Source: Mercurialis annua
Lineage: Eukaryota > Streptophyta > Magnoliopsida > Malpighiales > Euphorbiaceae
Length of the DNA stretch: 64,000 bases
Reading direction: 5' to 3'
Assembly (NCBI RefSeq): GCF_937616625.2
Contig: NC_065570.1
Span: 67,235,665 to 67,299,664 of the forward strand
Made by a program: the position numbers and the translations under genes. Positions 53,701-64,000 of the stretch are shown here, in pieces. The notes under the pieces are model-generated. The model saw only the letters and a program-made list of their open reading frames with translations. It had not been told where the DNA came from and ran no database searches. Position 1 is the first letter of the stretch; each line of letters begins with the position of its first letter.

Positions 53701-56700
53701 AGTGCATCTTTTTTATTAACAGGATTAGTGACACTTGCAGCAAGTGATCTATTTGCAATTGAACCCTTATCAACATGTTCCTGTGACATTTGCTTGATAT
53801 TGTATTTCGGGAGGTTATTGCTGACACTTGCTTTCACATTTTCTCTTCCCAGATCAGCAGGCTTTTTAAAAGAATTAATTTTTCTATCACGGACATAAAA
53901 TAACATGTAAGCCTTTTGTTCTAGAACAAGTTTCTCGCTAACTGGGCGTACCTGTTATGTCATGGTAATTTAAGATCAATAAATACACCACAGAGAAAAA
54001 CAAGAAAGGATAAATTGAAGGGGGAGCCTTACCTCATTGTCATTAAGAAGATGCCATATACCACTCGATGTGCGAACAAAACAAACATAGTGACCAGAAT
54101 GAGTACTATGGCCAAAATGCACCAGAACACCATAGAGACTGTACTTCAAGTCTCCTTCCTGCCAAATACAGTACACTCAGCAAAAATGCGAAGACTCGTA
54201 TAAAAGGATGAGAGCATGCAATAGTATAGCATGAATTTGCACGTTCAAAATCAATATATAACAAATGCAGTAAAAACAACTCTTTCTAAGACCTGCTTTG
54301 ATTGATCCGCCAAACAGGGACAAGAACTTGGCTAAAACACTTATCCATTAACAGAAACACCAAGCCACTCAGCATGAAATAGTACATCGGCACGCATCTT
54401 TGTAAGGAATACGAAATAACAGATCTTGCAATAGATTGGCGGGATAGCCTTTCTTCTCATTTTTTATTATGAACGTATTCTCTAGCCAACTTATTTAGGA
54501 TCATTTACTAACACATCCATTCGGGGAATTGTTGCACCTAAGTAAGACTATACATCGACCAGAAGTATAAACACAAAGAGAATGCATGGGACTGATGTTT
54601 TGGGCTTCACCAAAATACAATATAGGAGAAAGGCAGTAGGTATAAACAAGAAACTCATGGAGCACAGGATACAAGACACTTAAGCTAAGTCTTTGGATCT
54701 CTAGCTGAATACAAATTTACAGTTTCTTCTAATAAAACCATTCTGCAAAATTTTCTTTAAACTCACTTTGCCCACCAATTTTTGTTACAAAACAACCTAA
54801 ATAATCTATGAATCAGTATATACAGTGTACAAGAAAAATGAAACCAAACGCATAAACAAGGCAACACCAAAATATAAGCAAAAATAGAAAGGTCTATGTC
54901 TACAATTAATGATGCAATAAATGGTGACAGCTGTAATGGTTCCTTATCGATTACCGGTGTTTACAAAGGTCTCCAAACTAATAACAGCAATGCTGTGTGG
55001 AATAACTTGGTGAAGGAATTTTCCATTAGTCCCTAAACATGGTTCCATTGCCTGATTGGTCTCAAATAATAAGTTACTAACTCGTGAAGTTATGCAAATG
55101 GTGTAAAACTGACAAGAACTGTATTATTTGTCATGACGCCCAAGGAACTATTTATTATCTTTTCTGAGTGTATGGTCACTTCACAATGCATATTTGGAAG
55201 GAAATTCTAGCAGATAGTGGCACTAGCAGAAGTGTTATTGTATGGAGAAGGCAGACAAATTGTTTTGTTATAAGGTGAGAAGGTTATCATGATTAGGTGG
55301 AGTCCAAATGTTGATGTTCTTTGCTTATCTACTGGAATTGCAGAGAAAGGAATGCAGCAGTTTTTCAGTTATTCTCAACATATTAGATGAGAGTTTTTGA
55401 TAGCATTCACAATGCTGTCAGACTTAGACTTGGTAGTATGAGGGATAATATAGGTTTGTCCATTTCTAAAGATAGTTATTGGGTTGGTGTGGAGAGAAGC
55501 TGTCTGCTGCATTTGCTATGTTAGTTGCAATAAAATCTGTTTTACATATTGACCAAATTAAAAAAAAGTAGTTTAGACACATGTTAACCACCGACAAAAG
55601 CTGTTTTCAAATATAGATCAATTAAAAAAATAGTAGTTTACTCACATATGAACCACTGACAAAAGGCTTCATGTCTAATGCGCGGTCAAATAAAACTTTC
55701 TTGTCAACTTTCCGTCCGGGATCATGTGCATGAAAGCGCTTCAGATGGATAGAAAGAACATTTGGAACATTGTGGACAGTAAGCCGTTTCTGAGCTCTAA
55801 CTTTCTGCTTGCATTTTTGGCACTGATAATGCTTCTCTCCTCCATCTAACAGCTCCGCAGCAGTGAAGTTTCGAAGTGCAACAGGCAATGTTTCAGCCCT
55901 AGCTATTTCAAGGCTTAAATCTAAAAATGGATCAAACTTGTTGGAGCAGTAAAAGCATTGTTGGCATTCCACCTGGAGGTAAAAAAAAAGAAAACTAAAG
56001 GGCTTTACTTCAAGAAAGTCTACCGATACTGAAAGCAAGACTAGGTACTAGTCCAAGTTTAACATCAAAACAGTTCTCATTTCAAAGTTCAAATTTAAGA
56101 AAAGTGAACAATTAAAGATAAATACTATAAGGTTCAGTACAAAAATGAATACACTTTACTTTAACCAACACCCAATTTGTGCGTTTTGATCAGCTCTTTT
56201 CTAGATCAATGTTATGAAACATTTCACTGCATACAGGCACATGCATGTATCCATCCATGAACGCATACAGGCAAAAAATATTACCTGACTACGTAGACTA
56301 CCGCCAAAAATTTTGTGCACCAAACTCTTTTCATAAGCAGCAGGGGATTCGCTTGGTACTCCTGAAGGTAAGCAACATTTATGCATTGATTCGAGCAAGT
56401 TTACCATGTATTCATGAGCATCTTCCTGCCGGGAATTTCTGAAATTCCGAGATATGCCTGATTATGCGGTCAAGAATTACAAATAGGGAAACAGGGGAAT
56501 ACAGAAGCGAAAGCATTGCAACTTCAGAAACAAATTAAGACCTTGACCTCGTAGTCACCCAACAGAATCAATCAAGGATAGACCTTGTTCAAAAGACCAG
56601 CTATTCAATTTATAATTGTTATGAGGAACTCTTTTGCTGACTAGTTTATGCACTTGTATTGCTTAGCCTAGAATTACGTAATGAAGAAAACAATGCCAAG

Positions 56701-59700
56701 CACAGCACTATATAGAAACCTAAAGAACAATATCTAAAAACAAGTGCAAAGCGGTCCACCAAAACAATTAACAATAATGACAATTTTCATGTCAGCAAGC
56801 CACCTCAATGGCAAATAGAAATCTGGAAAACAGGGACATCAACCATACACACCATATATCAAGTAAAAACAGAAAATACTAAAAGGATACATCGCAGGTT
56901 TGAAACAAGATCTTTGGGTACTAGTGATCTTCCACTTGATTGTAAAGCACGGCTAACATGTTTCTGGATGGCACACAAGGCGCAAAATCCAGCAATATGG
57001 CCTTCAGAAATCATTCAACAAAGAAGTCAGTAATATGTCAAACCTTCTTAAGAGCAGGTACATGAACAAATATACAAGAGACATAGAAAGAAGAGCAACA
57101 TGAGCAATAGAATACTATATGCAATCAAAGGATAGAATCGTAACCAAAATAAACCATATATAAATAGTGCGGCCATATGTACATATGATTGCAAGAAAAT
57201 ACAAGAAGTCTCTGTTTTAAACAATAATTTGAAAATCCTTCTAGTAATTTGAGTAAAGATCATATGTTCTTCATAAGTTAGTTTAGATACTCACAAGAAA
57301 GAAGCAACAACCATGTCATTCAGAATATTAGACATTCAATTAATTCACAGTTTATAAAACATGTCCCAGATAAAACACATGTTACCTTATCTGGTGAGAA
57401 AGCTAAACCTCGGAAAAGTATCACATCTCAAAAGAAAAAGGATAATCAATATCATAAGGCGAGTATGCAGTGTATAATAGGGTATTTACTAGAATCCATT
57501 ACATTTTGTATCTACTATAGGATTCTGATTATATAATGCATTATCAACAATCATGCTTTATATTTTTGGGTTAACCAAAAAACTAACCAAAAAAATCACT
57601 TAATTTTTCGAAATTACGCCATAAGTAAGAAAAAAAATCAATTTTACCTAAAACAATGAGAATCTTTTTAAATTTTACGTATTTATTTTTACTATAAAAA
57701 ATACATCGAAGATACATATTTGATACCTCCAAGATACATAGTTGATACATCTTCGATACATCTCTAATACGAAACATACAAAGAGAACTTTTAGGTGCTG
57801 AACAGAAACTTTTTCAAAAGAACATATTTTAGAAAATTTTGGCCCTTTTTTGATTTTTTCAGTAACTTTCCCATTATATTTTAAGGATGATTGACGGTTC
57901 ATTAAAGTTTAAATTGAATTGAGCAAGTACTTAGATATACTTCAAGGATTAGACATATAATAGTCATATTAAAAAAATTACAATCTATGAGATGACAAAA
58001 TTTAAATTAGAGTAAGAACAAAGCAGGAGATCAAAAAGAAGATAAAAGTAAAATAGCTTATTGTGGAAACATTTAGCCGGGTTCAGGTAATATATTCTGG
58101 TTAACTTCAAACCAAAGTAGAACTAGTACAGAACTTAGATGAATTCTTCAAGCAAATCGTAAAAGCAAACGTGTGAATGCACAAACATACTCGAGGTACT
58201 ATTTTCTATCCAAAATGCAAGTGCAAGTCACCTCACTGTTAAAGAGTATAAACAATCATGAAAAGAATTTCAACATATGAAACTAAACATCACAGTGTCT
58301 TTCGAGAATCAACCCTAATTGAAAATGAAACAAAGAAAATATCAATAACCGGAGAAATCTCGAAATTAAACCACAACTGGGTAGTGCTATTTCAAAAAAG
58401 TTTCTAAAGCAGGGGAGTTAAAATATATATCCATCTCATGCACAAAGCTAACCAGCTGGGTAAGTAGATGTACTTCTACTTTATGATGAAAAAGTTCACT
58501 TACAATCACACAAGAATATTACGAAACATATACCACTGTAACTCGGCAAAGGAAATCATTAAAGCATATAAATATACTAATGATAACCAGCTATTAACTT
58601 GCATGAAGCAAGCTACAGTAAGTAGAATGATTATGGCAGCAGTCCGGGATATCATTAACATAGCTTTACAGCCAAGTTGCATACTTAAGGCAACAAGAAG
58701 TGTAGGCATCATAGCGAGCCAAGAGCTGATAGGAGACAAAAGCAATGGCTTTCTGAGATGCCATTTTGTTTCGGTCCTTCATGTGAAGAGACACGGCACG
58801 AGGTTCTAATAAATAATCTTAAAACTCGTGCATTTTTGTCTGTGAAGGACCTTAGTTAGTACCCAGGCTTGCATCATGCCAAGAAACATTTAAGAGTTTA
58901 TGGAGAGAGTAAAACTAATCACTAGCTACCAATGAAGTTAACATTATGATCTTCCATCACAAACACAATTCAAACTCCATATCACTACAATGAAATCCCT
59001 ATGATGGAGACCCTTTAAGATGAATTAATATTCTGATTCTTCTGGTTGGTTGGAAATGTGGGCCATGTACTTTCACTTGAGGATTTGCTATTCCACAACT
59101 CATCCATTTGTACCTTCCTTAGTTTAGCTGTAGAACTCTATTTTGCAAAAGCAAAGCATGAAGCTATAAGTTTGTCTCTCTTTAAGAAATACATTACTTT
59201 GCATAGTATATCCCCATTTTGCAAAAGGGTAACCGATATCATAAGGCAGCTGTGCAGGGTATAATAGGGTATTGATCCTACGTAGGTCACTTGTAGAGAT
59301 TTATAACAGTTTATTAACAAGCAACAATTGTTTACAAATAAGGCTAGCATATGAGTAGAGTCCAGTACATTGTGTATCTGCTATACGATCCCTGATTTTA
59401 TAATGTAATATCAACAAGCATAACTTAATTATCTTTTAAGGATGGTTGTTTTAAAGTTTAAATTGAATGGAAAGTGTACTTATATATACTTCTAGGATTA
59501 GACATATAATACTCGTCATAAAAAATTATAAATTATGAGATGACAATTTTAAATTGAAAACATTTTGCAGGGTTCAGTTAATATATTCGTGTTAACCTCA
59601 AAATAAAGTACAGCCAATACAGAACTTATATGGATTCTTCAAGCAAATTGTAAAAGGGACATGTGATAGCAAAAACATACTCGAGGTACTATTTTTCTAT

Positions 59701-62356
59701 CCGAAATGCAAGTGCAAGTCACCTCACTGTGAAAGAGCAACTGAATAATGGAAAGAATTTTGAGGAAATTAAAAATTAAAAATCACAGTTTCTTCAACTC
59801 TAATTGTGAATGTAACAAAGCAGATATTAGTAACCAGAGAAACCCCGAAACTAATCTACAATTAGGTAATGCTATTTCTAAAACTGGAGTTATAACATCA
59901 ATCTCCAGCAAAAAGCTAACTCCCAGCTGGTTAGTAGATGTACTACTACCTTGTGATGAAAAAACTCACTTCCAATCACACATAAACATTAGTACACAGA
60001 TACCAATGTTAACTAGGAGAAAGAAATCATTAAACATATAAATCTACTAATGACAACCAGCTATTAACTTGCATGAAGCAAGCTACAGTAGGGAGAATGG
60101 TAATGGCAGCAGTCCAGGAAATCATTACCATAACTTTACAGCAAAGTCGCTTACTGAAGGCAACAAAAAGTGTAGGCATCATAGCGAGCCAAGAGCTGAT
60201 AGGAGACAAAGCAATGGCTTTCTGAGATGCCATTTTTGTTTTGGTACTTCATGTGACGGGACAAAACCCAAGGTTTTAATAAAAAAATTAAAACTCGGAC
60301 ATTTTTGTCAGCAAAGGACCTTAGTACCTGGCTTGAATCGTGCTGCAAAAAAATTCAGAGCTTATACTTAAAAATTAAATTTAGTTGTTTGCTACCAATA
60401 ATGTTAACATTATGATCTTCCATCACAAACACAATCCGAAAACCATACCGCTATAGTGAAGTCCCTGAGAGGGAGACCCTTTTAGGTGATTTACTATTCT
60501 GATTCCTTCTGGTTGGTTGGAAATGTGGGCCATGTTCTCTCCTCACTGCGGATTTGCTATTCAACTACTCATCCATTTGTATTATCCTTTCTTTAAGAAA
60601 TGCTTAATTTTCCTAGCAAATCCCCCCTTATACCTCCAATTGCCAATCCACAAACACACGCAGTCATGAGCTATGGTTCATGCACAGATAGGTGGATGCA
60701 TAAGTTTCTAGCAAAAATCTAGGCCACTTGTTCAGTGTTAAAGGAGGCCAACGTAACTAGATAAGAAAGATGTTAGCATGCACATATTAATCATCTTATT
60801 GCTCGGAGGACTAAAAGGTCTCTAAATTTATTTTCTGAAAAAGAAAAAATTAGAGTAGAAACAAAGAGTACACTCTCTAGAAGACTTATTTAGAGCTGTT
60901 ATGAATAAATATGCTGATAACTCCTTAAAAAAAGATACTGTGTGTAAATGTTTTAATGAAGTGCTGATATGCTCAACTGATGGAAGTCAAGTTCAATTAA
61001 TTTTATCATTAATGTATTGTAGTTGATCAGATATGAAGTAAATTATACAGAAGCATTAACAATTAAGTTCCAAAACAAGGATTAAAGCTCAACATCCACG
61101 ATAATGAAGTCTGCTCAATTGGAAAGTAATCGGAACATGCAAGCACAAATCGTAGGATGCATCATGCATGAATGAATGAGTGAAGATAACAAAATCTACA
61201 GGTGAGAGGACAAAAGAGCCACTCACATGAAGTTTGATGCTTGCCACTCTGTAAATACGCTGCCAAAGGCTCAGTATATGTCAGACACTGCAGTACTGAA
61301 TTAAGAAAGCAAGTGTTTCCAAGATTTTCCAAACCAGCACCCTGAAAATCATTCATGTGAATCTCAAAGGTAAGCAATTGTCTAAGTTCAACTACTAACC
61401 AGAGTTCAAGGAGTTCATAAACTGAGAGTAATAAACATACAATCCAATAATATACTACCAAACTATAAATATTCAAAAGATCAAAGTTGAAAAAATTGGA
61501 TCTGCACATTGCTGAACGAAAACCCAATTTTGCGGCTGGATAGAGGGGAAAATACAAGAAAAGTAATACAAACTTCAGAAAACTATTTGCCTTTCAATTA
61601 TTTATTCATTGAGAATCACCCCAGTAGCTTTGCATTCTGTTGGAACAGGCACAGGCATTTCACATGGGCCCTTACTGAATGGAGCAAGCCATAATGCCAG
61701 CTGTATTGCTATGAACAAAATAGATGGTACAATCCTCAAAAGCTTACAAGAAGTCTGAGAAAAAATACATCACCCTATGTACTAGTTCTTTCTTTATCCA
61801 AAAGTCAATACCCGAGCTGAACAAATGAATTCAAACTGAATTGAATTATCGCATCATTTGTCAAATTGTCCAAACAATTGCTAAACCGCTCGGTGAGTTC
61901 TTTAATTATACAAATACTACATAGAAATTGCCAAAAGTTCCATTCACAAGCAGCAACAATATAATCTATCTAAATTAAAAGTGTCACAAACAATAGACAG
62001 CTAGAAAAAAATTGACAAAACTTCAAAAAATCAATAGAACGAGAAGAAAAACTCACTATTTTCCGAAAAGTAATATGAAAACTAAGCTCGGGGTCCATCG
62101 CATTCTCAAGCAAATCCGACCCATCAATAACTTTCTTCAAAGAAGACTGTTGAGACGAACTCAAGGCAACTCTCTTAGGACCCGAATCAGGGTTCAGCGT
62201 CTCAATCCGAAAATCGTTTCCGATACTATTAGTAAACCCGTTAAATTGCTTCCTAGCATGATGAAACTCAATTCTTCTAAAAACAACACAGCTTTTTTCT
62301 TCTTCTTCTTGACCTTGTTTCGATACAATTCTCAAATCACTGAGCATACTTTCCAT
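50722..62356 (-). CDS. UBP23: Ubiquitin carboxyl-terminal hydrolase, UBP23-like (USP family)
   Basis: Cysteine protease (USP, peptidase C19) that removes ubiquitin from proteins. Exons in coding order: 62356-62057, 61341-61227, 57001-56891, 56457-56285, 55972-55646, 54158-54033, 53951-53364, 53264-53121, 53039-52394, 51839-51746 and 50881-50722, all in phase, 927 residues. The catalytic domain runs from about residue 100 to 405: Cys111 in [13 protein letters not shown], His365 in HSGHYVCFV, Asp382 in LLNDNEV. Zinc-ribbon Cys pairs lie in CQQCFYC and CQKCKQK. The C-terminal half is low-complexity, with a very basic stretch ([12 protein letters not shown], later [14 protein letters not shown]) that suggests nuclear or nucleolar location, and ends with [17 protein letters not shown], the tail I recall for UBP23. 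Intron 2 (57002-61226, 4.2 kb) contains a large tandem duplication. Confidence 0.93.
57441..60630. repeat. Tandem duplication of 1.4-1.8 kb in UBP intron 2
   Basis: Copy A (57441-59228) and copy B (59229-60630) run in the same order. Shared landmarks are tcgaggtactattt at 58191 and 59681, gcatgaagcaagctacagta at about 58600 and 60071, and ggttggttggaaatgtgggc at 59045 and 60511. Copy A has about 310 bases (about 57567-57878, with several gatacat motifs) that copy B lacks. Other indels separate them. Confidence 0.85.
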
Positions 62357-64000
62357 TGATAAAACTCAAGAACTGATAAATCGATTTCTAGAGATAGAGA
62401 GAGAAACAGAGAGATGGTCTGTGTGTGAGTGAACAGAGAGACCTTTTACGGCTTCTGCGAAAGAGGAGGACATTAAGGTGCAGTGAGGTTACTAATAAAC
62501 CCTACCTCAAAATTGACTGACTGCGTATCCATATTTGACTATCATGGGGTGCCGTGTATCTGATTGGCGTGAGGGTTTTAGGCAACTAATGCCGCGCTGT
62601 TTGTTTTGTCGTTTTGGTTAAGAGCAGGAATCTGGTGGTCTTCGTTTTATTGTGATTGATATAGAAGCGGTAGGAATGGGCCGTTCTTGGTTGATTGGTG
62701 GACTGGAATGGTCCAAAGAAATTCAGACGGGTTAATCATTTTGGGCCACTATATTAATGGGTTTTTTACACAAATCCCTCAAAAGAAGGTTTAGTTTATG
62801 TTAGTGACTCATAAATATTTTTTAAGCAAAAATCTCTCAAAAAAATAAAAAAGTTTTCATAAATCTCTCATAACCCAAAATAAGTAGATTTATAATAAAA
62901 TAGGACATGATTACCCTTCCTTAGTAACGCACGTGACAGTGGTCTGCAACACCACAACACCTACTTCTCTGACAATCTCCTTTAGCCTTACCATTTTCAT
63001 CACCATACATCCATTTTCATCGTCATACATGAGCCATTCTTTTTACTCTTTACAATAGCAAACGCATATTTACCGTACGATCTAATCGTACATAACTTTA
63101 GTTGTAGCATAATCTGTGGTTTTTTTCACCTGCTGCTAGCTTATTAATTTTATTGCATATACAATAATCAAACAAATACTAAATAAAAATAGTTAAAAAA
63201 ATTATCAAATAGAGCATGATAGCAAATATTTATATTGTGTTTACACGGTTTATTTTAATTTTATTTTAAATTTAAAAAGATTTTACTTCAGTAAGGAGTT
63301 AGATAATTTAGTGCAATTTTTTTGTTAATTGTTATAAATTTAAAATTAACTTTGTTTAATTAAATTAATTTATTAATAATTCATAAATAAATTTCTAAAG
63401 TGCCAAATAAACTATTAGTAAATTTAAAGTAAAGTATCTAAATTTTCCGCAGTAGTCGGCGTAAACTTAATGTAAATTAAATATAAACTCAATGTCAATT
63501 TAATATAAATTTTTTATAATTTTTATAAATTTAAAATTAACTTGTTCTAATTAAATTAATTTATTAATAATTCAAAAATAAATTTCTAAAATGACAACTC
63601 AATAAATAGTAAATTGAAATTAAACTTTTTAAAATTTTCCGTGGTGGTCGGTATAAACTTAATGTAAACTCAATGTGAACCTAATGTAAAACTAATATTA
63701 AGTTTATATTAAGTTAAATTTATATTTACATTCATTTAAATTTCAATAAAATTTTAGGTAGTATAGTAGTATTAGTTTATTTTTAATAGTATAAATTATC
63801 AATAAATTAAATTAATTTTAAATAATTAATTTTAAAACTATGTCAACTTATTAAGGATTATTTTAGATAGTTTATTTTGAGTATACATTAAGTTGACATT
63901 GAAATTATAATTAATTTATATTAAATTTACATTAAATTTACTGAAATACATTAAATTTATATTGACTTTACATTGAGTTTATATTAAGTCAACATTAAAT
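62357..64000. other. Upstream region of the UBP gene
   Basis: 62357-62480 is the likely CT-rich leader, read on the minus strand. 62480-63200 shows no gene. From about 63200 to the end the DNA is extremely AT-rich and repetitive, with tandem units at 63333 onward and many short taatgtaaac-type motifs. Confidence 0.6.
63333..63700. repeat. Two tandem units of about 190 bp
   Basis: Unit 1 starts at 63333 and unit 2 at 63524, both with tataaatttaaaattaac, then aattaaattaatttattaat, then ttttccg and ggt/gcgtaaacttaatgtaaa. They are followed by many degenerate copies of a roughly 11-base motif (aatgtaaactc). Confidence 0.7.

Noticed and set aside
58506..60233. Matching open frames on the minus strand in both copies of the UBP intron duplication
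   Set aside because: The resemblance follows from the DNA duplication. A one-base indel shifts the frame after the shared ATG in copy A, and the open frame there has no ATG of its own, so coding selection is unlikely.

Overview
This is a plant nuclear DNA window, most likely from a eudicot. The genes are intron-rich with GT-AG junctions, the intergenic DNA is very AT-rich and full of small inverted-repeat transposons, and every recognisable gene belongs to a flowering-plant family. I cannot name the species. I rebuilt the exon models by hand, joining reading frame and splice phase across every junction.

Layout: (1) 1-3541, minus: 5' seven exons of an M17 leucine aminopeptidase, cut by the window edge. 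(2) 6444-9022, plus: the proteasome assembly chaperone PSMD9/Nas2 (PDZ). (3) 12956-16029, plus: a Tag-family DNA-3-methyladenine glycosylase I. (4) 19202-25794, minus: a group I (two-domain) WRKY factor, WRKY32-like. (5) 30597-32634, plus: a purine permease whose true start lies in a short first exon. (6) 34416-36638, minus: eIF5A. (7) 41636-44197, minus: a single-exon LRR receptor-like kinase of the At2g24230/At5g58150 type. (8) 50722-62356, minus: a UBP23-like ubiquitin-specific protease with 11 exons.

These are housekeeping or regulatory genes with no operon-like or cluster logic. From memory, their order recalls Arabidopsis blocks near At5g57950-At5g58150, At2g24200-At2g24230 and At4g30920-At4g30935, which suggests one ancestral segment that was later fractionated in Arabidopsis.

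The spaces between genes are dominated by mobile DNA. There is a 182-bp Mutator-like MITE family in four copies, three with visible 9-bp target duplications and one of them split by a 5'-truncated LINE. A nonautonomous Helitron sits inside a Stowaway-like foldback element that also carries a second inverted-repeat element. At least seven other long-TIR elements are present. A 1.4-1.8 kb tandem duplication fills much of UBP intron 2. I found no convincing tRNA, rRNA, CRISPR or virus-like sequence. Nothing here amounts to a new multi-gene system; the most interesting points are promoter and start-codon questions, upstream ORFs and nested transposon structure.
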